Made by a program: the position numbers and the translations under genes. The notes under the pieces were generated by a model. The model did no database searches, was not told the origin of the DNA, and saw nothing but the letters and a program-made list of their open reading frames with translations. Below are positions 25,101-39,363 of a DNA stretch of 64,000 nt, piece after piece. Each line of letters starts with the position of its first letter. Positions within the stretch are counted from its first letter, which is position 1. The DNA comes from Dipetalonema caudispina. Lineage: Eukaryota; Nematoda; Chromadorea; Rhabditida; Onchocercidae. The stretch is taken from contig JABVXV010000048.1 of assembly GCA_013365325.1 (NCBI GenBank), positions 62,001 to 126,000 of the forward strand, in the 5' to 3' direction.

Positions 25101-28100
25101 CTACTTTATCGGAATCTCGTAGTTTGTATTGACTGTCTTAAGTATCAATTGGTTCATGCAGCAGCCTTGATTTGAGTTTGGTGAAAAAATTAGATTTTGA
25201 GGCATTTAGTCTCTTTCCAAATCTCATTAGTGTGGCGTGCGTTTCTGACATTGGGGAGTTTTTTTTTTTTTTTTTTTCCTTGTATTAATATCCCTAAAAA
25301 CGTCAAGTCAACATAGATTATCTACTTATTTATTAATTTGAACTTGAACAATATTTCCAAACTTGTTTTAAAATGCTTTATTCATGTGATATTGATGAAA
25401 TTGCCAAACATTTGCTTTCTAGAGTTGAGAATGTTATATCGGTTAATAAATCGGACGTCAGATGGTATTGATACTGTTCTGAAGTTCCTGGATATTTTTA
25501 TCAGAACTGAAGCTCTGAATGATATGAGGGCAAACGCAAACACTATAACTACAGTTTGTTTCTGACAGTTCATTCTCCCTGTTGTCATTTTGAACTTTAA
25601 AGGATTCTTTTTTTAAATCAAACTTTCAAATTATGTAATCTTTAAAAAAATTTGTGCAGTTTCACTCAGATTTACAAGAATTAACGGCTTTTGTTTCAGG
25701 ATCCTGAAAAGTATGTGGAACAGTTGTTAACGATGTTTTCAAAATTCAGTCTTCTTGTTGCAGACGCGTTTTATGATGATCCACGTTTTTTAACGACACG
25801 AGATAAAGCTTTTCAGGACGTTGTAAACGATACTTGCATTTTTAGAATGGAAATCACGAGTTCCAAAGGAAAATGGTTTGTTTGGCAACTTTTCAAATAA
25901 TGTATTCACGATTACAAATCGAAACGATTCCAATATTTGCATTCCTCTTTTGCTAATTTGCCTCCGTTCTTGCATCATTTTAACGCTCTACAATAATTTT
26001 GGAAGACCCAATAACTTTATTAATTACCAATGAGTTCCTTCTTTTCCATTATACAATTCTGAGCTGAAAATTGAAATATGTGTCGTTTTATTGTTATCGT
26101 CTTTCCTTTTGCCCTAGTTTTCATCTGTCGAAGTAGTTCTACATTCTTGAATTTTTCGAGATTCTTAAAAACTATTTTCAAATTTCTCTAGTGCTGGTCG
26201 GATACAGGCAGAATCAAGGTGCCCAGAATTGCTTGCAAATTTCACAGATCTCATTTTGAGAAAAACGAGTCTTTCGAAACGCCTCTCTTCTGAAGAAATT
26301 GATGCCAAATTAAATGATGTGGTATGATTTCTTTATTACTTTTCTCATGAACGAAATCTACAAGTTATTCCCGTTTGTTGTAAATTAATTTACGCTTTTC
26401 CAGCTGCTAGTATTAAAATATGTGCAAAATAAGGATGTTTTTATGCGATTTTACAAAGCGCACCTTACTCGGCGATTAATACTCGAGTTAAGTGCTGATC
26501 AAGAAAAAGAGGAACAAATGATTACAAGGTTCTTCAATTTAATTCTCTGTTGCAGATGGTTAATTCTTATGTGTCCTGCGTGTTGCTTCCATATTTGCTT
26601 CTAAAAGTTGTCATTTCTTAATTAAACGTAGACAATAGTGTTATCTAAATGACATGTATGAAAAATGAGCAAAATTGTTTGCTTGAATACTGATATTATC
26701 AATTAAATTAGTAAACTGAGCGATAACATCTAATGCTTGCTACAGAATGAGAGAAGTGGGAATGCCAGCCGATTTTGTAACAAAATTATTCCGTATGTTG
26801 CAAGATATTGAAGTGAATAAGGATTTGAATAGCGCATTCAAAAATTCAATTGCATCAAATAACAATTGTATTGCGGGTAATAATTCTTGATGATTTCTCA
26901 CTACCTATGTATTTTACTTGATTTATATAGGATTCAATTTTTTGATGATGGCTATCACACGAGTTGTGCTGCGGTACATACAAAAAATCCTTCCATGATC
27001 GGGGAGTATGCCATTTGCATGTTGAAAATGGAATTAGGCTTAGATCTGCTAGGTAAATCGTTTTTTATCGTTTGACCAATATTATTGGTGATTTTTTCAA
27101 TCATATTTATTGTTTGATGCACTAATCCCACCGTGCATTTTTAGAGATTTAAAATTCTTAAATGTAGATTCAATCTCAATCAAAATTTTGAACGCTGGTG
27201 CATGGTCACGTGGTGCAACTGATCGTACACAAGTGCAAATGCCTCGTGAGTTGGAAGATTTCATTCCCGAAGTGGAGGATTTCTATCGTAAACAACATTC
27301 AGGGCGGAAATTGCAATGGCATCATCATTGGTCGCATGGCACGGTACTTTATCTATTAGTTTCTCAAATTTTTTGAACATTTTATGAACACAAGTTATGA
27401 TGTATTTGATTCATTTTTATAATACTAACTTCGTCTTATTTTGAAGATAGTTTTTACGAATAAAATGGGAAAGTTTGATTTGGATGTAACTACTTTACAA
27501 CTTTCCGTATTATATTGTTGGAATGATCGTCCGCATGAACAGCTTTCTTTCGAATGTTTACGCACTGCTACACAGCTCTCTGCTCCTGAACTTGTGAGGA
27601 CATTATACGTAAGTCTTTGGCGATTCGATATTAAATGTGATTTGCATTTATGCACAATGTATACTAAATCCTGTTTAATAAAATATTATCGATTTAGTCT
27701 GAATCAGTTCGAGTCATCTCTTATATTCGTTTTGCTAATTTGTACTCCAATACTTTCACTTGAAAATGTTTTACTTTGTAGTCTCTTGTGGCATTCCCGA
27801 AAATGCGACATCAAGTGCTCTGTACAAACTGCTCAACTTTGAACTCACGTGACTTTAACGATTCAACGTTGTTTTGGATAAATCAACAATTTACAGTCGT
27901 TAAAGTAAGTATTAGTTATATATGTGTATTAGGAGTTAGAATTCTTGGAGAGCAAACTCAGTGTTCGAATTCTATTGGGTATCATTGATCAAAATAAAAA
28001 TTCTACTTTATCTCTTACTCATGAAGCAGTTATAGTGAAAAAAGTATTCGTTCATGTTTTCTTCAGAATCGAAATGGATTAATTTCATATTCATTTTCAT

Positions 28101-29530
28101 TTTTGTTTGTAATCCTGTCATTTGTTATCAGAATCACTTATTACTTCACTGTCGTACTTGTTTGATGTGCTGAAAATGTGACTATTCAACGGTTATAGCT
28201 AATTCATACTCTTTCATCTTCCTCTAGCACTATAACGAGCTATATGTGCCTGGATTTCGTCAAACATTTTTATTGATACTTATTTTTATGATATATTGGT
28301 GGCATTTTTTAATTTCCTATACCCGTTTTGTGTCTGGAAATATTGATTACTTGACCCAACAAAAAATTTAGTAAATTAGTGAGGTTTGATTCTCATTTTC
28401 ACATAAATTTTATGAAATGTGAAAAGATGGAATAGCGCAATTTTCAGAATGGTAAGGAGCAGAACCGTGGTCGAATCAATTTAATTGGTCGTTTGCAATT
28501 ATCAGTAGAGACAAATGTACAAGAGGAGCATGATGATATCATTGCTTTACGTATTTTGCGTGTACAAGAAGCTATTGTCAAAGTACGTTTGAAATTTTCT
28601 AAATAGTCTTAGTGCTTCAACGTGCTTAATCATGATTTTATGTATTTGCATATACAGTTGAAAAATAATGAAGAAATATTGACGGAAAAATGATGGAATA
28701 ATGATAATTTGTGATAAGGATGAATAATGAATAGGCCTGAAAGATGAAGTACTGGACTATCTGGATTAAATTCCCTTAGCTCATGAAGGTTATTCAGTGA
28801 AATTTAGGAATAGTGGAAAGAGTGCAGTTTAAAAGTTTAAGCTGTTTTGCATCAGATACATTAGTTAATAAAGATGCTATAAAGTTGTAGTTTTGATGGG
28901 CGACTTCGGAGGTTAAAGGAATATACCGGAATATGATGTGAATGTACTTTAATGGGATACTTATTACAAGACCTGTAACAGTTCAAGAATTGGTCAGCAG
29001 AATTACAGTTCTGCTACATAATTTTTATTATCTGATTTAGTTTTTACAAAGTGCCAATGGTTTTATTTGATTTTATTGCCAAGAAAGTTAATTTTATTCT
29101 TTTTGATAGGTTATGAAAGTTCGGAAGCGTTGTCAAAGTGCGCAACTACAAACTGAATTGATCGAATTATTAAAACATATGTTTTTGCCACCGAAAAAAA
29201 TGATAAAAGAACAGGTAATTTTTCAAGACTTTTCCAGATTCCAAGAAATTCAATGGCAAGAATCTTTATTTGTAAATAATTAGATTGAAAAAAAAAAAAA
29301 AAACGAGAATATGGTCATTATCTTTCAGTGGATTTCTAAAAGATAGCTCGCCTTGGTTATTTTCATATTTATATCAAGTTTGAAAGACCGACAAGTTCTG
29401 CTCACATTTTGAAAAAGTTTTGGGAAAATATTTCTCAATTTATTGACTCTTTCAGATAGAGTGGTTAATCGAAAATGGATTCATTGCTCGCGATTCAAAC
29501 GATCTGAACATGTTCTTGTATGTCACATGA
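22161..29530 (+). CDS. cul-5: cullin-5, ubiquitin ligase scaffold
   Basis: Scaffold of CRL5 E3 ligases: the N-terminal cullin repeats bind Elongin B/C-SOCS-box adaptors and the C-terminal domain holds the RBX2 RING. Complete, 774 residues (human CUL5: 780). Exons: 22161-22169, 22535-22612, 23166-23300, 23450-23626, 24184-24325, 24555-24661, 24771-24884, 24997-25090, 25423-25553, 25700-25875, 26192-26321, 26404-26528, 26746-26876, 27168-27343, 27447-27608, 27782-27904, 28448-28582, 29110-29214, 29456-29530; every junction is in phase. Diagnostic blocks: DPEKYVEQLL, CPELLANF, VQNKDVFMRFYKAHLTRRLI, REVGMPADF, KILNAGAWSR, RINLIGRLQL. The NEDD8 site is Lys718 in VMKVRKR, 56 residues from the C-ter end as in human CUL5 (Lys724). 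The C-terminus ends MFLYVT, close to the usual IYMA. The start exon encodes only MLR, so the N-terminus is shorter than in vertebrates. Confidence 0.97.
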
Positions 29531-30692
29531 ATGTACGCTGTTAGTCATCGACAAGCTGTGTATTTCATTTTTGAAGGTTTAAATGTAACAATTTGATATA
29601 ATGCACAGAGACCGTTGTTGTCGATGCTCTTATGAAAAAAGATTATTACCTTGTTTGTAGAATTAGATAGGTTTAGAATGTTCTACGATCTTATGTCAGA
29701 ATCAAGGTCTTTTCCATTTACTTATTCTGTCTTATAATCATTTACTGTGTTGTTCTCCAATAATAGAACAAATCTTATTTGAAGTATAATTTGTGCTCAA
29801 TACTGGCTGTAACGGGTAGATTTATGAGTTTCTTCTTTCTTCTCTTGTGTTTTTTTTTTTTTTTTTTTTGTATAAGGATGGAAGTTCTTTCGGGTTCATG
29901 ACTCTCTTCGATAGATGTAAGAATTACGAAGTAATTGCGAAGTGCGGGGATTTCTTCTAAGCTTTGCTCTCCCTTTTCCAGCAGTTCTTACTCTTCTCCC
30001 GCTCTTTTTGAAGTCATGATTGACTCGATTTAGTAACCTGAAATAGTTGAACGTTCATGTATTTGTGGAGCAAAATGCCCAACAGTTGATTCATGTTAGA
30101 AAATGTGCATCGTCAAAAATTAGATTCTTTTTCTTCTTGCTTCATGAAATTTTTGTATTTTGCAACATCGAACAGGTATAAAAAATGATCAAATGATGTG
30201 TTCACAAGGAGAGGTAGCGAATAGATGAATAGATTATGATATTAAAAAGTCAGAAATTGTTTTCGCCATAAATAATCCAACGATGTGTTCGCATTGCATA
30301 TCCAGGAAAAATTCTGCGAATACCAGTGCTGGGGTTATTTTCTTGTATTGAGGTTTTCTAACTAAAACATTAGTTACATCTCTGTCGCAGTTAAACTGCA
30401 GATTACATCTTTTTAAGTGCATCTTTAATCGTATCTATCCATTCTTTAGTTCTTTAGTTACTCTTTAATTACTTCCTTTTAATTATTTTCATTTATATTT
30501 GCAATTATATCTATTGATCAGTTTTGCATTTGTCAAAATTGTTCACTTTTTTTTTTTTCGCAGATGCGATAAGAAATATGCATCATGCTTGTAAAATTAA
30601 AATGTTGGCTTCAGCACAGGCTGTATTTGGTTCAAGAAGGGGAAAAAAAATTTTTCTTTCAAGAAAGAAATCAATTGGAGGAACTCATTTTC

Positions 30693-30725
<33 letters not shown>

Positions 30726-33700
30726 TTCAGCAGGAAAGCCAGTTTGAGCACTACGATATTATCCAGTCTATCCTGTTGACATGCAATGATACGCCATAGA
30801 TGTTATAAAAATAGGTGGGAAAAAAGAAAAAGTGACGGTAGTAGTTTTCAAAATTGGTATCATTACAATTTTGCCTATACTCAATTGTAGTTTTTGTTGT
30901 TGTCACTGTTGGTGTTTTTAATATGAGCGCTATCGGTTATTAGGATGCTTCAGTGATTTAGGAAGTGGAACTGAGGTAAATTATCCTTTGGTCGATCCTC
31001 TCCTCATTTTAGTTTACGAAACGGTTGAAAACTTTTCAAATTTTGATCATTGTTTTACCAGTTTTATTTGTAAGCATAGTATCTGTAGCTAAAACTATTT
31101 GTAAATTTGGTTTAATTTCATCACTTTCCATCATCAAAATGTTTATATATATATATATATATATGTCAATCCCTAAATCTGTAATTCTAAATTTATTCGG
31201 TTTTCTGAAGAATTGATTATTGAATGTGCTTCGATATTTTAAAACCGGTCAACGATTCTATTTGGATTGCCTATTTTTGGAAATTACAGAAGGTTTTTGT
31301 ATCATCACTATTAATTATTTTTGTTTACGGGAAGCTCGAGTTTTGTTTGTTTACTATTTATGCTGAGCATATTTGGTTCCAAATGAAATTTATGTTATCA
31401 GTTACTAAGAAAAGATCCAGCAAAAAGTTATGCAAATTTTCATCCTGAGCAGAAGGAAGAATCTGTAAAAATTCCATGTTGGCGAGATAAAAAGGTTGAA
31501 AAAATAATCAAGAAAAACTACTTAGTTTTTCTTCCTCAATAACTTCCGGACTTAAAGATTCGGATTTCAGATTTAATACTTCAGCTCTACAATTAAATTA
31601 TTCGAATACTTGCTTAGTTGACTAATAAGTATAGTTTCTTATAATTAGCTAATGATTCATCTGCAACAGTTTCAAATACAGTATAATACTACGTCTTCCT
31701 TATAAGTACTCTTGTAAGGTTTTCTTATAGTATTCTGGTTCATTTAGTTTGATAATTGGCCAATCGTTGTAGAAAAAAAAAGAAATTAGAACAGGACTAT
31801 TTGGTTTAGGAAGTGTTATTTAGCAAAGATCAAAAAAAAATTTTTTCAATAAAAAATTTCTGCAATAGATTTAAGTGGATAATAAACGAGTGGTAAAGTT
31901 TTATGATTGGGTAGTAAAATTAATGATTATTGATAGCAAACCTATCATAAGTAGCTATGATCTCACTGAATTGCAAAAAATTTATTTAACTTTCATAAAC
32001 ACGTCTAATTCTTCCTCAAGTCCTTCATCTTTGTACAGTTACTTTCCGAATAGGTTAATTTTTGCAGCACACATATTAATTGTAGCCGAGGATGACTACT
32101 GTGAATTTGGATCAATCATGAATTTAGAGTATTAAATTTTCAGGTTTCAAAGAAAAAAAAATATGGCTAAAATATATCACGTCTACAGTAAGTAAGTGCA
32201 TTAAGTACTTTACAAAGATAAATTCTTCATATGGATTTCATGATTTTAAGTTTCATCCTGATTCACTTGCATGCCTGCCGGGCAAATAGAACATTAGCAC
32301 TAGCTCAACAATATTTCCAAAAAATTTTATAAATTACAAAATTTCCATTATTTGTTTTTATTGCATGTTGATAGAAATATTAACCAAAAAAGCTATTCAA
32401 ATAATATTTATAAAATTGTCGTCTCCCTGACAGAATGCGAGTAAACATTTAGAAAGTACTATTTTTCGGCGAAAATTTCTGAAAGCATACAAAAATTATC
32501 ATCTTAGATGTATTGAAGAAGTCACATATTTCAAAATATGTCTTCCAACATCAAATAATTAAATGCAAATATGGCGTTTTTTGTTGATTTCAACAAACCT
32601 AATTACTCAATTGAATTTCAATTTATGACAGATCATTTTGCACCAAGTAAATATACCTATGTAATTCATACATTCTTCTACTTTTTGCCCACAAAAAGCA
32701 TTTCTAAATTATTAGAACAATATTAGATCCATAATTCTAGCTCATACTTTGCTTACTCTCATAAACCATATGTTGTAAATTTTTCCCACGATTTATTTGC
32801 ATCATAATTATAGACGTTAATTTCCGTCAAATATTCATTTTATATTCTTTAAAATTGTCATTTTTATCTCATGTATCACCGTATTTATCCATTTAACCGC
32901 TAGCATAATCTGTTCAGTATTTTTACTTGTGGTTATGCTAATTATTTTTTGCAGATTAAAATTTGTCAGGGAAATACACTTTTTACTCGTTAACGACTTT
33001 TCAGTTTCAACGAATTTGCTTCAATTTATTATTTTAGTTAAAAAATTAATTTTATAGTTTAGAAATTTCGGCGATTATTTCCCTATAAAATCTAGTAATA
33101 AATCATATTTAGTAATTATTTCATATAATTTCACCAATTTTTAAAGATATTTTTTTTCTCCATCATCTACCATTTGTTTATTTGCAGTTTCTACTCGTTA
33201 CTCACATTTTTTGATGTATTATTTCTTATCATCATTTATACACTCACTTGTCCAATATCATTTCAATTTCATTAAAATTTCTTGGAAAATTTTGTCGAAT
33301 TTTATGCATTGACATATCGCTTACATTTAATAATTAGTTTATTCACTCAAATCATGAATTAATCATCAATGAAAATGGTTTTCGAAGTTAAATTCAAAAA
33401 GAAAAAAAAAAATTGGTAGTGTTTTCTGCTTACAAGTTTAGAGAATATCAGAGAAATAAAAATGTGAAATTTCAATCCATGGATTTACTTTTTTTCTTGT
33501 TTTTTTTTTTTTCTTTTTTTTTTTTTTTACGGTGCAACATTGATAAAAGCATCTTTTATGAATGTATTTTATAATTCATATTTGCCGATGATTGAGAGTG
33601 CTGTGCTTGTGGTGTGTGTCTCATTTCTGCATAATTTGCACTTTCCATCCAAATTGGTTTTCTTAGTGCACACTGGTTTGAATGCAATTTTAGAAGAAAT

Positions 33701-36374
33701 TGCTTCAACATCAATAAAATAACTTTCTTTTAACATTATGCTTTGAAACAACTTAAATTGATTTAAATCACTTTTATAATTCAATTTTATCTCCTTTCAT
33801 TTATTCTTTGTAATTCTATAAGTTTAATAGTTTTATTCTAATTCAAATTGATAACTATTTGTGAGGTAAGAATTTTTAGTTTTTGCAAATTTTCAAATCC
33901 CAAGAAATATTTTGAAATTTTAAGTAGGATGTAGCGTTTATTTCGCGATAATTTGACATTTGCAGACATATGTTAATACTGATCCATCCATCCACGTATT
34001 GTTACATCTACACCCACACACATATACCCACAAACAACAATTTGTTTCACACAGCTGTTTCTCCATCATAAAGGATGCTTTTTTTAAAAAAGAAACCTTT
34101 TGACGAAAGGAAGTTTGCAAACTTTTGGTTGCTTTAGCTTGAATATTTGTGAAAGTTACATCACCACAACATGCTATTGTAAGTTGAGTTTTAAGCTGAG
34201 ATTTCCAAATTCATTTCCATTCATTCATTCTTCCTCCATCTTTTCTCTCTTCCGTATCGCCACCTACACTTTCCGCTTTTTTCCTTTCCTCAATTTCATG
34301 GATTTCGTTGCATTTACACAATCATTCCTCCACCACATTTCTACTTATTTCAAAATTTACCTTAGATGATTGCATTTTTGAAGCAAAAAAGGCCAAATTA
34401 AGATAGTAATAACTATATATGACCTCTTTTCGTTGTCATCCAAGACAGGTGTCTGTGGAAATTTGAAAGAAAACATTATTGTTACCTTTTGAAAACATTA
34501 ATATTTATAAAATATAAAATATTGATTAATTTTTTGATTTCTAAACTTTTTTTCTCAAAGATTACCTGAATCATTTCTCGAGAAATTAGTGTATCACATA
34601 CTGATTACATAAATGTGTGGTAATATCTTAAATGATGGCTTATATCAGATCATCTCTTGTGTTTAATTTTTGATTATCAATTATATCCTACATACGTATT
34701 CCACGTTTGTATTTATTCTCTCCTACTTTTCTCTTCATATGACTGGAAAAAAAAAAGTCACCTTGATATCTATCTCGTCGAGAAATTTGGAAATTTGAGT
34801 AGTTGTGAATCAAAACGTATAGCTCACCTTCAAAATATTCCTCAACTTTTTTCTTCGGCAATTTTAGTCTTTCTAACGCATTCTAATAGCCTCTATCTTC
34901 AAGGTTATTGGTTCCGATTCGTAGGAAATACCAATTTTTTGCATATGGATGGAATTAGCTGCAACATTACCACATCATCTGATCAATGGTTCAAATCAAT
35001 TCTGACATAAAGTTTTTAACTTCTCTTATGTCATCCAAACAGCGGAAGCTTATGCAATTTTGCCTTTCACTTATATCAAATCTAAACTTGTCACATGTTG
35101 CATTTTAAAATAATATTTTGCAAATTCAAAAAATACGTAAACATCAAAGTGAAAAGTTCAAAAAGCTTGGCAAATTTGCCGCTAGTATTGCAGTCATCAT
35201 TTAATTGATCATTTGGAATGTTTATCTTTCCTACCAAAAGCTAATTAATTCCTAAAAAAAAAAAAGTCTTTTGTGAAGTTTGTTGTGGTTTTTGTGTAAC
35301 TCAGTTGCACATATGGATTCTAGCAATAATAGACAGATGAAGCAAAATTTACGCAAATGGGAATATGTAAAAAAGCAACCTGCACTTTTTATCCCGCATC
35401 ACCACAGAATTACACCACAGTTCTTGGAAAAAAACTGAAGAGTTTTCTTTTTGTTTCAATCTATTAATTTCAATGAACATGGATGATTTATATATGAATT
35501 TTAATTCGTCCCTATTCGTAAACTGCTCATATAGCGAGCGATACATGAAAGGTCGCAGCATTGTCTTTTTAAAGTTTCTGCAAATCCCGGGGTCAATGAA
35601 GTCAATGAGAGCAACGAATATGAATAAAGTAGTTGTTGTGTCTTTAAGATGAACGAAATATATTTAATTAATTACCATCGTTAATGTATAATTTCAATAC
35701 AAAACGGTGGAAAGTAGTAGAACGCTTGATATGTAAAGCATAATATTGGATTTATATATTTAATCAAAGGAAGTGAAATGAATGATAAGATAAAATTTAA
35801 TGTCTCGAGAAAGTTATAAAATAAAACAAGTTTAAGGCTTAAAATATTCTCTTCTTTTTTTTGGATAAAATTTTCATTTCTTTAAAAGTACTGTTACATT
35901 TAGCCATTTAATGACCAATTACTTAAAGTAACCTTAGCTAATTTCAGAATTGTAACCTAAATGCTTCGTAAACACTGTACCTTTATCACTTTCATTTTAT
36001 CTATTGATTAATATCTAATCGTACACTATAATTTGCTTTATGTTTGAAATACTAAGAAATTTTCGTGTTTACGAGATATTTAAAATCATTGTTTGCAAAT
36101 AAAAATTGCTACAATTTTGAAAATTTGAATATAAAGAGAGAAAAATCTTAAATATTTTGTGCATATATAATGTCATAATGTTAAATATATTTATTATATA
36201 TTAAAATGTTTATAATTAAAACCTTACAAACATATTGTACTCTTAAAAATGAACATCGCCTGGTTTTTCTTTTTTTTTTTGTTGTCAAATTTTGATTGAA
36301 ACGTTATTGTGTATGAATGAGAAGATTTAATGAGTTATTAATAAATGTGTATTGCTGCAGGAGATGTGGGAATT
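29531..36374. other. A+T rich interval without a supported gene
   Basis: About 6.8 kb between cul-5 and the phospholipase-B-like gene. Contains long T runs (29.85, 30.70 and 33.50 kb), a (TA)n tract at 31144-31164 and scattered short ORFs. The first part should be the cul-5 3' UTR; the last few hundred bases should hold the promoter of the next gene. No conserved protein or RNA gene seen. Confidence 0.5.
31144..31164. repeat. (TA)n microsatellite
   Basis: About ten TA units inside intergenic DNA. Confidence 0.85.
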
Positions 36375-39363
36375 ATGAGGACAGAAATTGTGTTAATTAT
36401 TATTATTGAAGGCATTTTTTGCAATGATACCAGACAAAGACTTATCACATTATTGAGAACTGATCAAAAATTCCATGATCAGTGGGTACATCTGATTGAA
36501 CTACAAGTACGGATTGCCAATTTTAGACTATAATAGTGATGATATCACAGAAATGATTAGTTATTAAGTTGACATAAATGACGATTACGATAATACTGAT
36601 ATTGAGATAATGGTGATAACAATTATAATGGCAAAAAAGACAGCGTTACAATGAAGTCATAACAATTATTATAAAATTTCGACTGTAATCAAGGATTTTA
36701 ATTAAAAATTCATGAACATTTGTTTCCAATCTTTAAAAAGGCCAACATTTCGATCATTCTCTTATCAATATGATCCAATTAAAGCATCGACAAGTACATG
36801 AGCAACACTTGGGTAGTGCATTGGAGGAAGTCGCAGATTTGCTAATGAATTGTGTGCCGAAATTAGATCCTAAATTGGATCACATAGATTATGTTTGTCC
36901 AACCGATATACAATTGTACGCCGAACTTGGACAATTGACACAATATTGTAATGATAGTATCATGGAACTGATTAAAGGTAATCTTAATGATGGTATAACT
37001 AGAAGTGGAATAGTAATTCGTAATTAATTTTCTTCATTAGAATTTAAAATTTTTTATCAAGTTGAATTGACTATTTAAAAATCATGATTTTTTTTTAGAC
37101 CGAAAAATTGCAGGTCTCAACGGATGGTCCATTAAAATGAATTTGACCGATTTTAGGTAGAATAGATTCATGTCAACATGCCAGTTACACCAGTTCACTA
37201 CCATCAATTGTTAAATTTTTAATGAAATTCATTCGAAATCTGACAGTTATTGAAACATCAAATGCGACGAAACTTAAAAATCAAACGCAATATTTGGTGG
37301 AACAATTTATAGAACATAGAAGTTGGCGAAATAAATGGAAACTGATTGTTATCATGCCCAGCGTAGAGGTTCATTTTTCATAAAATTTTAAGGCTTAGCC
37401 TAGGACTCAATTTAAGCAATCAAATGAAATTAATAGGATTTGACATTTATCTAAAATTATTCTACTTCCCTTGGAAAGGTAAAGTTAACCATTACGGTAC
37501 TTTACTTCAACAATCACAAGTGGTTCTTCAAATCTTTCTATTTCTTTATAGGATGGCGAATTACGAGAGCCTGAACAATCAGCCATTGAAGTGATGAAAT
37601 CAATTAAGTTATTATACGAAGTGATACCACAGCGAACGATTTTGATCGTAGTACGAAGTTCCACCCTTCAACTATGGCAAGATGCATCAAGTGCTCATCG
37701 AGCATGTCAAACATTATTAGAACCCTGGAAACTTTATGAAAAATTGAATCCGGTTTCCATTTGGGATCAAGTCAGTTGATTGAATTATTTTTTACAGTGG
37801 ATAATGGTGCGTCCAAACTATCATTGATCTGGAGATTGAAATAATAATATATGCTTCATTATTTTGCTTAAAAATTACCAACTATTAAATCTTATCCTAC
37901 GATACGATATATTTGATGTATAAATTTTACTGCTTGTGGTAAAATTTTTACTCTACGAGTAGAGTTGTATGAGGAAACTTTCATTACATTATGCAAATTT
38001 ATTTAAGGTTGAAAAAATTTGTGGATTACATTTTCAAAGTTCATTATTTACTGTACAAATTTTACCACTCATGAAGGATTCCTCATTGCCATTCTTATCA
38101 GATTCTAATCAGTAAGTTCCGCTATATTTTCAACTAATTATTTGACTGAGTCAATCGTTCTTTTTTTTTCAATGCTTTTTTTCTTTTTTTTTTTAATTTA
38201 GAAAAATTTTCTTCCAACTCAATTTATAGCGGAATATTATTTTGTTGTAACGCCGATCCATAAAGATTTGTCTTAGACAAACGACTAACTCGACCCATCT
38301 CTAATTAGTCTTTAATAATTAATCTGTTAATAAAGTTGAATTACTACCCAAATATTCAAAAATGAAGACATCATTCACAGGATGGACTTATCATTGCTTG
38401 GCCATGATTGCGTACATTTTTCACCACGTGGTTTATCACTTCTTCACATAGCAATATGGAACTCGTTGTTGACCAGATTACCGGATCGATCACAAACATT
38501 CAATTTCTCCCTGGAACGACCACTTTGCGTTGATCCACAATGCCCATTCATCCGTACCAGTAAAAATAGTGCCTTCTGTGTTTGGAATCATCGAAAAGTT
38601 AGCACTTTTACAATTCACATAACAATACACTGTGCATTAAATCTCTCTGGTAATTAACGAAAAATGATTTTCATCCATTGAATTTTACATTTGTTTCGGA
38701 ATACCTCTCATTTCGTATTGACATTTCATGTGATTCTGCGATACTACAAAATCTAATTAAGTTTTTCCTATGAAGAAGATAGCTTTATTTTGAAATGCGA
38801 TGGGATAAATTTAAACGGTTAAGTCAGAGAAATTATCAAATGATACCAAGTAATGCGCAAATTTCTGGTCAATTGTGCTATCATGAAAACCATCAGGAAA
38901 GCTTTGACTGTCCCTTGCAAGAGATTGAAATTGAAAAATTCATTAGCTAACTGATAAATAATGATATAATTAAGCACTGAATACTTTCTAAAAGTAGTAG
39001 GTTGTTCCGCTTTGTTATTAAATATTTTGATAAAAATCATTTCTCTTTTCTGATATTTTCCAACCAAAAACGTGTGCTAAATTTTCCAAAATTTAAATTC
39101 TCAGTATGAATTAGATCGATTAAAGAATCTTATTTCAGACAACTGAAGATGATCGTCGTTCAGAGCAACTGATTACAATCAGTGTATTGATCATAGCGAT
39201 GGTATTATTTGTTATAGTTCTTTGTACCATTTGTTGCTTCAGAAGACATCATAATAAGGTTAATGAAGTAGCGGAAAATTTTCCCAAGAAACCACCGGTA
39301 GGAGCTGACTGGACCTCATGGAAATATATAGATGAGGACAGTAGCGCATCCTATAAATCTTAG
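36375..39363 (+). CDS. phospholipase-B-like SGNH protein, probable pseudo-hydrolase, type I membrane
   Basis: Predicted 433-residue membrane glycoprotein related to PLB1. Exons: 36375-36506, 36785-36977, 37157-37368, 37552-37770, 38008-38111, 38381-38597, 39139-39363; phases agree, though the 36785 acceptor (ATTAAAG) is the weakest. MRTEIVLIIIIEGIFC is a signal peptide. PTDIQLYAELGQLTQ (83-97) lines up with the family PSDIxxxAxLGDSLTAG block, SLPSIVKF with LPNILxxF, and WKLIVIMPSVED (169-180) with WKLxxxxIGxND. HDCVHFSPRG (295-304) keeps the Asp-x-x-His pair, and TFNF plus a CPFIRT-like block follow as in PLB1. Residues about 370-392 are a transmembrane helix, followed by a basic cytosolic tail. 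The catalytic Ser (GDS reads GQ) and the block III Asn (reads Glu179) are absent, so lipase activity is unlikely. The start follows a TGCAG site that could accept a spliced leader; an upstream in-frame ATG at 36345 exists. Confidence 0.85.

Noticed and set aside
34657..35010. 117-codon plus-strand open frame and an overlapping minus-strand frame reading NALERLKLPKKKVEEYFEG
   Set aside because: The plus frame has only a TTG start. The minus frame has tempting splice-like ends but no ATG, neighbours or recognised family. Frames of this length are expected by chance in this composition.
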